Position numbers and translations under genes: made by a program. A model generated the notes under the pieces. The model had not been told where the DNA came from and did not search any database. It was given only the letters and a program-made list of their open reading frames with translations. A stretch of 64,000 bases of DNA from positions 434,001-498,000 of the forward strand of contig CAWVNO010002544.1 of the NCBI GenBank assembly GCA_963930645.1, read 5' to 3'. Below, piece by piece: positions 1 to 9,975 of this stretch. How positions within the stretch are numbered: position 1 is the stretch's first letter; each line of letters opens with the position of its first letter. The stretch comes from Salticus scenicus (taxonomy: Eukaryota > Arthropoda > Arachnida > Araneae > Salticidae).

Positions 1-207
1 TCGTCTTGCGATGGCTGCTGTCGTCTTGCGATGGCTGCTGTCGTCTTGCGATGGCTGCTGTCGTCTTGCGATGGCTGCTGTCGTCTTGCGATGGATGCTG
101 TCGTCTTGCGATGGATGCTGTCGTCTTGCGATGGATGCTATCGTCTTGCGATGGCTGCTGAGCACGACCATACGGAAAGAGCCGTTTCCCTAATTATAAA
201 GGAAATT
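1..207 (+). repeat. Partial monomer at the left window edge
   Basis: Eight 20-bp subunits (1-160) in the order four GGCTGCTG, two GGATGCTG, one GGATGCTA and a final GGCTGCTG are followed by the first part of a spacer (161-207). The spacer has two diagnostic changes, GACCATACGG and TATAAAGG in place of GACCTTACGG and TATATAGG. The same subunit order and both changes recur at 14059-14265. This fixes the left edge as the end of the same block that precedes the second 2.95-kb HOR cluster. Confidence 0.9.
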
Positions 208-470
208 ATGGCGCCCCAGTCAAACTCCCCGCCTGACGCTGTCTATCGTCTTGCGATGGCTGCTGTCGTCTTGCGATGGCTGCTGTCGTCTTGCGATGGC
301 GGCTGTCGTCTTGCGATGGATGCTGTCGTCTTGCGATGGATGCTGTCGTCTTGCGATGGATGCTATCGTCTTGCGATGGCTGCTGAGCACGACCTAACGG
401 AAAGAGCCGTTTCCCTAATTATATAGGAAATTATGGCGCCCCAGTCAAACTCCCCGCCTGACGCTGTCTA

Positions 471-610
471 TCGTCTTGCGATGGCTGCTGTCGTCTTGCA
501 ATGGCTGCTGTCGTCTTGCGATGGCTACTGTCGTCTTGCGATGGATGCTGTCGTCTTGCGATGGAAGCTTTCGTCTTGCGATGGATGCTATCGTCTTGCG
601 ATGGCTGCAG
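471..610 (+). repeat. Representative array of seven 20-bp subunits
   Basis: Seven contiguous 20-mers between two spacers, each starting TCGTCTTGC. They differ mainly in the second half: GGCTGCTG, then TTGCAATGG, GGCTACTG, GGATGCTG, GGAAGCTT, GGATGCTA and GGCTGCAG. The order is polar, as in most arrays of the window: GGC-type subunits first, GGA-type later, the next-to-last ending CTA, and a GGC-type last. This array has internal AAGCTT (565-570) and CTGCAG (605-610) sites that mark the second monomer of the 2.95-kb HOR. The 20-mer has no stop codon in any of six frames. Confidence 0.95.
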
Positions 611-621
611 AGCACGACCTT

Positions 622-658
622 ACGGAAAGAGCCGTTTCCCTAATTATATAGGAAATTA
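622..658 (+). repeat. Interlocking inverted repeats in the spacer
   Basis: Seen directly: ACGG (622-625) can pair with CCGT across AAAGAG. GGAAA (624-628) can pair with TTTCC (635-639). The same TTTCC can also pair with the downstream GGAAA (651-655), and TAATT (641-645) can pair with AATTA (654-658). The left and right hairpins share TTTCC and so exclude one another. The pattern repeats in nearly every spacer. It may support cruciforms or RNA hairpins if transcribed. It lacks a T-tract and a gene context, so I do not call it a terminator. Confidence 0.7.
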
Positions 659-661
659 TGG

Positions 662-693
662 CGCCCCAGTCAAACTCCCCGCCTGACGCTGTC
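662..693 (-). other. Large-subunit rRNA-like segment (28S domain V, P-loop side), representative copy
   Basis: On the plus strand a 19-nt core CGCCCCAGTCAAACTCCCC (662-680) is followed by GCCTGACGCTGTC. The minus strand GGGGAGTTTGACTGGGGCG equals, as I recall it, the conserved 28S/23S domain V sequence that enters the P loop (E. coli 23S around 2225-2258, P-loop guanines 2251-2253). The remaining 13 nt agree with the rRNA except at about two to four positions, depending on species. Homology stops at once on the other side: the satellite has ATGG where rRNA antisense has ACCG. It is thus a fragment of about 32 nt, far too short to be a gene or a functional rRNA piece. About 300 copies occur in the window. 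The match is from memory; chance identity of this length in so conserved an element seems unlikely. Confidence 0.72.
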
Positions 694-3152
694 TATCGTC
701 TTGCGATGGCTGCTGTCGTCTTGCGATGGATGCTGTCGTCTTGCGATGGATGCTATCGTCTTGCGATGGCTGCTGTCGTCTTGCGATGGCTGCTGTCGTC
801 TTGCGATGGATGCTGTCGTCTTGCGATGGATGCTATCGTTTTGCGATACCTGCTGAACACGACCTTACGGAAAGAGCCGTTTCCCTTATTATATAGGAAA
901 TTATGGCGCCCCAGTCAAACTCCCCGCCTGACGCTGTCTATCGTCTTGCGATGGCTGCTGTCGTCTTGCGATGGCTGCTGTCGTCTTGCGATGGCTGCTG
1001 TCGTCTTGCGATGGATGCTGTCGTCTTGCGATGGATGCTATCGTCTTGCGATGGCTGCTGAGCACGACCTTAGGGAAAGAGCCGTTTCCCTAATTATATA
1101 GGAAATTATGGCGCCCCAGTCAAACTCCCCGCCTGACGCTGTCTATCGTCTTGCGATGGCTGCTGTCGTCTTGCGATAGATGCTGTCGTCTTGCGATGGA
1201 TGCTATCGTCTTGCGATGGCTGCTGTCGTCTTGCGATGGCTGCTGTCGTCTTGCGATGGCTGCTGTCGTCTTGCGATGGATGCTATCGTCTTGCGATGGC
1301 TGCTGAGCACGACTTTACGGAAAGAGCCGTTTCCCTAATTATACAGGCAATTATGGCGCCCCAGTCAAACTCCCCGCCTGACGCTGTCTATCGTCTTGCG
1401 ATCGCTGCTGTCGTCTTGCGATGGCTGCTGTCGTCTTGCGATGGCTGCTGTCGTCTTGCGATGGCTGCTGTCGTCTTGCGATGGCTGCTGTCGTCTTGCG
1501 ATGGCTGCTGTCGTCTTGCGATGGATGCTGTCGTCTTGCGATGAATGCTGTCGTCTTGCGATGGCTGCTGAGCACGACCTTACGGAAAGAGCCGTTTCCC
1601 TAATTATATAGGAAATTATGGCGCCCCAGTCAAACTCCCCGCCTGACGCTGTCTATCGTCTTGCGATGGCTGCTGTCGTCTTGCGATGGCTGCTGTCGTC
1701 TTGCGATGGCGGCTGTCGTCTTGCGATGGATGCTGTCGTCTTGCGATGGATGCTATCGTCTTGCGATGGCTGCTGAGCACGACCTAACGGAAAGAGCCGT
1801 TTCCCTAATTATATAGGAAATTATGGCGCCCCAGTCAAACTCCCCGCCTGACGCTGTCTATCGTCTTGCGATGGCTGCTGTCGTCTTGCAATGGCTGCTG
1901 TCGTCTTGCGATGGCTACTGTCGTCTTGCGATGGATGCTGTCGTCTTGCGATGGATGCTATCGTCTTGCGATGGCTGCTGAGCATGACCTAACGGAAAGA
2001 GCCGTTTCCCTAATTATATAGGAAATTATGGCGCCCCAGTCAAACTCCCCGCCTGACGCTGTCTATCGTCTTGCGATGGCTGCTGTCGTCTTGCAATGGC
2101 TGCTGTCGTCTTGCGATGGCTACTGTCGTCTTGCGATGGATGCTGTCGTCTTGCGATGGATGCTATCGTCTTGCGATGGATGCTATCGTCTTGCGATGGC
2201 CGCTGAGCACGACCTTACGGAAAGAGCCGTTTCCCTAATTATATAGGAAATTATGGCGCCCCAGTCAAACTCCCCGCCTGACGCTGTCTATCGTCTTGCG
2301 GTGGCTGCTGTCGTCTTGCGATGGCTGCTGTCGTCTTGCGATGGCTGCTGTCGTTTTGCGATGGATGCTGTCGTCTTGCGATGGATGCTTTCGTCTTGCG
2401 ATGGATGCTATCGTCTTGCGATGGCTGCTGAGCACGACCTTACGGAAAGAGCCGTTTCCCTAATTATATAGGAATTTATGGCGCCCCAGTCAAACTCCCC
2501 GCCTGACGCTGTCTATCGTCTTGCGATGGCTGCTGTCGTCTTGCGATGGATGCTGGCGTCTTGCGATGGATGCTATCGTCTTGCGATGGATGCTATCGTC
2601 TTGCGATGGCTGCTGAGCACGACCTTACGGAAAGAGCCGTTTCCCTAATTATATAGGAAATTATGGCGCCCCAGTCAAACTCCCCGCCTGACGCTGTCTA
2701 TCGTCTTGCGGTGGCTGCTGTCGTCTTGCGATGGCTGCTGTCGTCTTGCGATGGCTGCTGTCGTTTTGCGATGGATGCTGTCGTCTTGCGATGGATGCTT
2801 TCGTCTTGCGATGGATGCTATCGTCTTGCGATGGCTGCTGAGCACGACCTTACGGAAAGAGCCGTTTCCCTAATTATATAGGAAATTATGGCGCCCCAGT
2901 CAAACTCCCCGCCTGACGCTGTCTATCGTCTTGCGATGGCTGCTGTCGTCTTGCGATGGCTGCTGTCGTCTTGCGATGGCGGATGTCGTCTTGCGATGGA
3001 TGCTGTCGTCTTGCGATGGATGCTGTGGTCTTGCGATGGATGCTATCGTCTTGCGATGGCTGCTGTGGTCTTGCGATGGATGCTATCGTCTTGCGATGGC
3101 TGCTGAGCACGACCTTACGGAAAGAGCCGTTTCCCTAATTATATAGGAAATT

Positions 3153-6117
3153 ATGGCGCCCCAGTCAAACTCCCCGCCTGACGCTGTCTATCGTCTTGCG
3201 ATGGCTGCTGTCGTCTTGCGATGGCTGCTGTCGTCTTGCGATGGCGGCTGTCGTCTTGCGATGGATGCTGTCGTCTTGCGATGGATGCTGTCGTCTTGCG
3301 ATGGATGCTATCGTCTTGCGATGGCTGCTGAGCACGACCTAACGGAAAGAGCCGTTTCCCTAATTATATAGGAAATTATGGCGCCCCAGTCAAACTCCCC
3401 GCCTGACGCTGTCTATCGTCTTGCGATGGCTGCTGTCGTCTTGCAATGGCTGCTGTCGTCTTGCGATGGCTACTGTCGTCTTGCGATGGATGCTGTCGTC
3501 TTGCGATGGAAGCTTTCGTCTTGCGATGGATGCTATCGTCTTGCGATGGCTGCAGAGCACGACCTTACGGAAAGAGCCGTTTCCCTAATTATATAGGAAA
3601 TTATGGCGCCCCAGTCAAACTCCCCGCCTGACGCTGTCTATCGTCTTGCGATGGCTGCTGTCGTCTTGCGATGGATGCTGTCGTCTTGCGATGGATGCTA
3701 TCGTCTTGCGATGGCTGCTGTCGTCTTGCGATGGCTGCTGTCGTCTTGCGATGGATGCTGTCGTCTTGCGATGGATGCTATCGTTTTGCGATACCTGCTG
3801 AACACGACCTTACGGAAAGAGCCGTTTCCCTTATTATATAGGAAATTATGGCGCCCCAGTCAAACTCCCCGCCTGACGCTGTCTATCGTCTTGCGATGGC
3901 TGCTGTCGTCTTGCGATGGCTGCTGTCGTCTTGCGATGGCTGCTGTCGTCTTGCGATGGATGCTGTCGTCTTGCGATGGATGCTATCGTCTTGCGATGGC
4001 TGCTGAGCACGACCTTAGGGAAAGAGCCGTTTCCCTAATTATATAGGAAATTATGGCGCCCCAGTCAATCTCCCCGCCTGACGCTGTCTATCGTCTTGCG
4101 ATGGCTGCTGTCGTCTTGCGATAGATGCTGTCGTCTTGCGATGGATGCTATCGTCTTGCGATGGCTGCTGTCGTCTTGCGATGGCTGCTGTCGTCTTGCG
4201 ATGGCTGCTGTCGTCTTGCGATGGATGCTATCGTCTTGCGATGGCTGCTGAGCACGACTTTACGGAAAGAGCCGTTTCCCTAATTATACAGGCAATTATG
4301 GCGCCCCAGTCAAACTCCCCGCCTGACGCTGTCTATCGTCTTGCGATCGCTGCTGTCGTCTTGCGATGGCTGCTGTCGTCTTGCGATGGCTGCTGTCGTC
4401 TTGCGATGGCTGCTGTCGTCTTGCGATGGCTGCTGTCGTCTTGCGATGGATGCTGTCGTCTTGCGATGGATGCTGTCGTCTTGCGATGGATGCTATCGTC
4501 TTGCGATGGCTGCTGAGCACGACCTTACGGAAAGAGCCGTTTCCCTAATTATATAGGAAATTATGGCGCCCCAGTCAAACTCCCCGCCTGACGCTGTCTA
4601 TCGTCTTGCGATGGCTGCTGTCGTCTTGCGATGGCTGCTGTCGTCTTGCGATGGCGGCTGTCGTCTTGCGATGGATGCTGTCGTCTTGCGATGGATGCTG
4701 TCGTCTTGCAATGGATGCTATCGTCTTGCGATGGCTGCTGAGCACGACCTAACGGAAAGAGCCGTTTCCCTAATTATATAGGAAATTATGGCGCCCCAGT
4801 CAAACTCCCCGCCTGACGCTGTCTATCGTCTTGCGATGGCTGCTGTCGTCTTGCAATGGCTGCTGTCGTCTTGCGATGGCAACTGTCGTCTTGCGATGGA
4901 TGCGGTCGTCTTGCGATGGATGCTATCGTCTTGCGATGGCTGCTGAGCATGACCTAACGGAAAGAGCCGTTTCCCTAATTATATAGGAAATTATGGCGCC
5001 CCAGTCAAACTCCCCGCCTGACGCTGTCTATCGTCTTGCGATGGCTGCTGTCGTCTTGCAATGGCTGCTGTCGTCTTGCGATGGCTACTGTCGTCTTGCG
5101 ATGGATGCTGTCGTCTTGCGATGGATGCTATCGTCTTGCGATGGATGCTATCGTCTTGCGATGGCCGCTGAGCACGACCTTACGGAAAGAGCCGTTTCCC
5201 TAATTATATAGGAAATTATGGCGCCCCAGTCAAACTCCCCGCCTGACGCTGTCTATCGTCTTGCGGTGGCTGCTGTCGTCTTGCGATGGCTGCTGTCGTC
5301 TTGCGATGGCTGCTGTCGTTTTGCGATGGATGCTGTCGTCTTGCGATGGATGCTTTCGTCTTGCGATGGATGCTATCGTCTTGCGATGGCTGCTGAGCAC
5401 GACCTTACGGAAAGAGCCGTTTCCCTAATTATATAGGAATTTATGGCGCCCCAGTCAAACTCCCCGCCTGACGCTGTCTATCGTCTTGCGATGGCTGCTG
5501 TCGTCTTGCGATGGATGCTGGCGTCTTGCGATGGATGCTATCGTCTTGCGATGGATGCTATCGTCTTGCGATGGCTGCTGAGCACGACCTTACGGAAAGA
5601 GCCGTTTCCCTAATTATATAGGAAATTATGGCGCCCCAGTCAAACTCCCCGCCTGACGCTGTCTATCGTCTTGCGGTGGCTGCTGTCGTCTTGCGATGGC
5701 TGCTGTCGTCTTGCGATGGCTGCTGTCGTTTTGCGATGGATGCTGTCGTCTTGCGATGGATGCTTTCGTCTTGCGATGGATGCTATCGTCTTGCGATGGC
5801 TGCTGAGCACGACCTTACGGAAAGAGCCGTTTCCCTAATTATATAGGAAATTATGGCGCCCCAGTCAAACTCCCCGCCTGACGCTGTCTATCGTCTTGCG
5901 ATGGCTGCTGTCGTCTTGCGATGGCTGCTGTCGTCTTGCGATGGCGGATGTCGTCTTGCGATGGATGCTGTCGTCTTGCGATGGATGCTGTGGTCTTGCG
6001 ATGGATGCTATCGTCTTGCGATGGCTGCTGTGGTCTTGCGATGGATGCTATCGTCTTGCGATGGCTGCTGAGCACGACCTTACGGAAAGAGCCGTTTCCC
6101 TAATTATATAGGAAATT
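3153..6117 (+). repeat. 2.95-kb higher-order repeat, copy A2 (13 monomers)
   Basis: Thirteen monomers in the same order as the copy at 208, total 2,965 bp. The 20-bp excess lies in the seventh monomer (4563-4787, 225 bp against 205 bp). Point differences from A1 are few, for example GTCAATCTCC for GTCAAACTCC near 4067 and a TTGCAATGG subunit near 4707. The AAGCTT of the second monomer recurs 2,945 bp after its A1 counterpart. Length change by exactly one 20-mer, with conserved order, shows that 20-mer slippage is faster than monomer turnover. Confidence 0.93.
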
Positions 6118-8612
6118 ATGGCGCCCCAGTCAAACTCCCCGCCTGACGCTGTCTATCGTCTTGCGATGGCTGCTGTCGTCTTGCGATGGCTGCTGTCGTC
6201 TTGCGATGGCGGCTGTCGTCTTGCGATGGATGCTGTCGTCTTGCGATGGATGCTGTCGTCTTGCGATGGATGCTATCGTCTTGCGATGGCTGCTGAGCAC
6301 GACCTAACGGAAAGAGCCGTTTCCCTAATTATATAGGAAATTATGGCGCCCCAGTCAAACTCCCCGCCTGACGCTGTCTATCGTCTTGCGATGGCTGCTG
6401 TCGTCTTGCAATGGCTGCTGTCGTCTTGCGATGGCTACTGTCGTCTTGCGATGGATGCTGTCGTCTTGCGATGGAAGCTTTCGTCTTGCGATGGATGCTA
6501 TCGTCTTGCGATGGCTGCAGAGCACGACCTTACGGAAAGAGCCGTTTCCCTAATTATATAGGAAATTATGGCGCCCCAGTCAAACTCCCCGCCTGACGCT
6601 GTCTATCGTCTTGCGATGGCTGCTGTCGTCTTGCGATGGATGCTGTCGTCTTGCGATGGATGCTATCGTCTTGCGATGGCTGCTGTCGTCTTGCGATGGC
6701 TGCTGTCGTCTTGCGATGGATGCTGTCGTCTTGCGATGGATGCTATCGTTTTGCGATACCTGCTGAACACGACCTTACGGAAAGAGCCGTTTCCCTTATT
6801 ATATAGGAAATTATGGCGCCCCAGTCAAACTCCCCGCCTGACGCTGTCTATCGTCTTGCGATGGCTGCTGTCGTCTTGCGATGGCTGCTGTCGTCTTGCG
6901 ATGGCTGCTGTCGTCTTGCGATGGATGCTGTCGTCTTGCGATGGATGCTATCGTCTTGCGATGGCTGCTGAGCACGACCTTAGGGAAAGAGCCGTTTCCC
7001 TAATTATATAGGAAATTATGGCGCCCCAGTCAATCTCCCCGCCTGACGCTGTCTATCGTCTTGCGATGGCTGCTGTCGTCTTGCGATAGATGCTGTCGTC
7101 TTGCGATGGATGCTATCGTCTTGCGATGGCTGCTGTCGTCTTGCGATGGCTGCTGTCGTCTTGCGATGGCTGCTGTCGTCTTGCGATGGATGCTATCGTC
7201 TTGCGATGGCTGCTGAGCACGACTTTACGGAAAGAGCCGTTTCCCTAATTATACAGGCAATTATGGCGCCCCAGTCAAACTCCCCGCCTGACGCTGTCTA
7301 TCGTCTTGCGATCGCTGCTGTCGTCTTGCGATGGCTGCTGTCGTCTTGCGATGGCTGCTGTCGTCTTGCGATGGCTGCTGTCGTCTTGCGATGGCTGCTG
7401 TCGTCTTGCGATGGATGCTGTCGTCTTGCGATGGATGCTGTCGTCTTGCGATGGATGCTATCGTCTTGCGATGGCTGCTGAGCACGACCTTACGGAAAGA
7501 GCCGTTTCCCTAATTATATAGGAAATTATGGCGCCCCAGTCAAACTCCCCGCCTGACGCTGTCTATCGTCTTGCGATGGCTGCTGTCGTCTTGCGATGGC
7601 TGCTGTCGTCTTGCGATGGCGGCTGTCGTCTTGCGATGGATGCTGTCGTCTTGCGATGGATGCTGTCGTCTTGCAATGGATGCTATCGTCTTGCGATGGC
7701 TGCTGAGCACGACCTAACGGAAAGAGCCGTTTCCTTAATTATATAGGAAATTATGGCGCCCCAGTCAAACTCCCCGCCTGACGCTGTCTATCGTCTTGCG
7801 ATGGCTGCTGTCGTCTTGCAATGGCTGCTGTCGTCTTGCGATGGCAACTGTCGTCTTGCGATGGATGCTGTCGTCTTGCGATGGAAGCTTTCGTCTTGCG
7901 ATGGATGCTATCGTCTTGCGATGGCTGCTGAGCACGACCTTACGGAAAGAGCCGTTTCCCTAATTATATAGGAAATTATGGCGCCCCAGTCAAACTCCCC
8001 GCCTGACGCTGTCTATCGTCTTGCGATGGCTGCTGTCGTCTTGCAATGGCTGCTGTCGTCTTGCGATGGCTACTGTCGTCTTGCGATGGATGCTGTCGTC
8101 TTGCGATGGATGCTATCGTCTTGCGATGGATGCTATCGTCTTGCGATGGCTGCTGAGCACGACCTTACGGAAAGAGCCGTTTCCCTAATTATATAGGAAA
8201 TTATGGCGCCCCAGTCAAACTCCCCGCCTGACGCTGTCTATCGTCTTGCGGTGGCTGCTGTCGTCTTGCGATGGCTGCTGTCGTCTTGCGATGGCTGCTG
8301 TCGTTTTGCGATGGATGCTGTCGTCTTGCGATGGATGCTTTCGTCTTGCGATGGATGCTATCGTCTTGCGATGGCTGCTGAGCACGACCTTACGGAAAGA
8401 GCCGTTTCCCTAATTATATAGGAAATTATGGCGCCCCAGTCAAACTCACCGCCTGACGCTGTCTATCGTCTTGCGATGGCTGCTGTCGTCTTGCGATGGA
8501 TGCTGGCGTCTTGCGATGGATGCTATCGTCTTGCGATGGATGCTATCGTCTTGCGATGGCTGCTGAGCACGACCTTATGGAAAGAGCCGTTTCCTTAATT
8601 ATATAGGCAATT
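6118..8612 (+). repeat. 2.95-kb higher-order repeat, copy A3 (11 monomers, then departure)
   Basis: Follows copy A2 monomer by monomer for eleven monomers, through the short 185-bp one with ATGCTGGCG (8428-8612). It then leaves the series at 8613, where a GCGGTGGC monomer would be expected. A distinctive monomer at 7753-7977 carries both GGCAACTG and AAGCTT. The TTCCTTAATT spacer variant near 7732 and GTCAAACTCACC near 8441 are shared with the copy 11,133 bp further on (17251 onward), not with A1 or A2. Confidence 0.9.
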
Positions 8613-9975
8613 ATGGCGCCCCAGTCAAACTCCCCGCCTGACGCTGTCTATCGTCTTGCGATGGCTGCTGTCGTCTTGCGATGGCTGCTGTCCTCTTGCG
8701 ATGGCTGCTGTCGTCTTGCGATGGCTGCTGAGCACGACCTTACGTAAAGAGCCGTTTCCCTAATTATATAGGAAATTATGGCGCCCCAGTCAAACTCCCC
8801 GCCTGACCCTGTCTTGCGATGGATGCGGTCGTCTTGCGATGGCTGCTGTCGTCTTGCGATGGATGCTGGCGTCTTGCGATGGATGCTATCGTCTTGCGAT
8901 GGATGCTATCGTCTTGCGATGGCTGCTGAGCACGACCTTATGGAAAGAGCCGTTTCCCTAATTATATAGGCAATTATGGCGCCCCAGTCAAACTCCCCGC
9001 CTGACGCTGTCTATCGTATTGCGATGGCTGCTGTTGTCTTGCGATGGCTGCTGTCGTCTTGCGATGGCTGCTGTCGTCTTGCGATGGCTGCTGTCGTCTT
9101 GCGATGGATGCTGTCGTCTTGCGATGGATGCTTTCGTCTTGCGATGGATGCTATCGTCTTGCGATGGCTGCTGAGCACGACCTTACGGAAAGAGCCGTTT
9201 CCCTAATTATATAGGAAATTATGGCTCCCCAGTCAAACTCCCCGCCTGACGCTGTCTATCGTCTTGCGATGGCTGCTGTCATCTTGCGATTGCTGCTGTC
9301 GTCTTGCGATGGATGCTGTCGTCTTGCGATGGATGCTGTCGTCTTGCGATGGATGCTATCGTCTTGCGATGGCTGCTGAGCACGACCTTATGGAAAGAGC
9401 CGTTCCCTAAGTATATAGGAAATTATGGCGCCCCAGTCAAACTCCCCGCCTGACGCTGTCTATCGTCTTGCGATGGCTGCTGTCGTCTTGCGATGGCTGC
9501 TGTCGTCTTGCGATGGATGCTATCGTCTTGCGATGGCTGCTGAGCACGACCTTACGGAAAGAGCCGTTTCCCTATTTATATAGGAAATTATGGCGCCCCA
9601 GTCAAACTCCCCGCCTGACGCTATCGAATTTCGATGGCTGCTGTCGTCTTACGATGGCTGCTGTCGTCTTGCGATGGATGCTGTCGTCTTGCGATGGCTG
9701 CTGTCGTCTTGCGAGGGATGCTGTCGTCTTGCGATGGCTGCTGAGCACGACCTTACGGAAAGAGCCGTTTCCCTAATTATATAGGAAATTATGGCGCCCC
9801 AGTCAAACTCCCCGCCTGACGCTGTCTATCGTCTTGCGATGGCTGCTGTCGTCTTGCGATGGATGCTGTCGTCTTGCGATGGATGCTATCGTCTTGCGAT
9901 GGATGCTATCGTCTTGCGATGGCTGCTGAGCACGACCTTAGGGAAAGAGCCGTTTCCCTAATTATATAGGAAATT
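8613..9975 (+). repeat. Tail of atypical monomers after the A1-A3 cluster
   Basis: Seven monomers of 165, 198, 245, 204, 165, 201 and 185 bp. Three depart from the 85 + 20n rule. The 198-bp one (8778-8975) lacks 7 bp at the spacer-array junction (GACCCTGTCTTGCG). The 204-bp one (9221-9424) lost one T (GCCGTTCCC). The 201-bp one (9590-9790) has the 4-bp shorter junction ATCGAATTTCGAT. The first six are repeated almost unchanged at 19746-20923. Noncoding. Confidence 0.88.
9623..9635 (+). repeat. Rearranged spacer-array junction with perfect 13-nt palindrome
   Basis: ATCGAATTTCGAT replaces the usual GTCTATCGTCTTGCGAT between spacer and first 20-mer, a net loss of 4 bp. ATCGAA and TTCGAT are exact reverse complements around a central T. 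The same junction occurs at 20756, 21202, 22468, 27661, 35681 and 36147, and a relative with ATCCAATTTCGAT lies near 49591, 57826 and 60960. All descend from one event spread by amplification. Confidence 0.85.

Larger units (their letters stand above)
611..695 (+). repeat. Representative 85-bp spacer module
   Basis: The spacer begins AGCACGACCTTACGG and continues through GGAAAGAGCCGTTTCCC, an AT-rich core (641-658) and ATGGCGCC (658-665). It then runs through a rRNA-like stretch (662-693) and ends GTCTA, after which the next 20-mer starts. Three parts are visible: a dyad-rich left part, an AT-rich centre with a TATA-like TTATATAGG, and a C-rich right part. Length is fixed at 85 bp in nearly all copies, against the highly variable number of 20-mers. 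Recurrent sequence variants are GGCAATT for GGAAATT, AGAAAATT for AGGAAATT, TATACAGG or TATAAAGG for TATATAGG, and CCTATTTATA for CCTAATTATA. Each marks a particular HOR position. Confidence 0.95.
208..3152 (+). repeat. 2.95-kb higher-order repeat, copy A1 (13 monomers)
   Basis: Thirteen monomers of 225, 225, 245, 205, 245, 265, 205, 205, 225, 225, 185, 225 and 265 bp (2,945 bp in total). Diagnostic variants in order are: GGCGGCTG subunit (monomer 1), TTGCAATGG plus AAGCTT (monomer 2), GCGATACCTGCTGAACACG (monomer 3), GACCTTAGGG (monomer 4), GCGATAGATG (monomer 5), TATACAGGCAATT then GCGATCGC (into monomer 6), GCGGTGGC (monomers 10 and 12), and GGCGGATG with TGTGGTC (monomer 13). The next copy starts at 3153 with the same series. 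Noncoding. Confidence 0.93.

Noticed and set aside
41..60. CTG/CAG trinucleotide expansion
   Set aside because: Only two CTG triplets occur per 20-mer, always interrupted. The repeating unit is 20 bp.
571..590. CENP-B box in the 20-mer junctions (TTTCGTCTTGCGATGG)
   Set aside because: It has TTCG but lacks the required A and CGGG at the proper positions.
622..645. Rho-independent terminator
   Set aside because: The stem is only 4-5 bp, no T-tract follows, and there is no upstream gene. The sequence is a eukaryotic-type satellite.
641..652. TATA-box promoter in each spacer (TTATATAGG)
   Set aside because: An AT-rich core is expected to give such a match, and no start site, gene or other promoter element is linked to it.
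662..693. Genuine rRNA gene or rRNA gene fragment in an rDNA unit
   Set aside because: Similarity covers only about 32 nt and stops abruptly. No flanking 28S, 5.8S, 18S or transcribed-spacer sequence is present anywhere in the window.
471..695. CRISPR array
   Set aside because: Repeats are directly adjacent without unique spacers, and the longer intervening element is itself a repeat of constant sequence. There are no cas genes.
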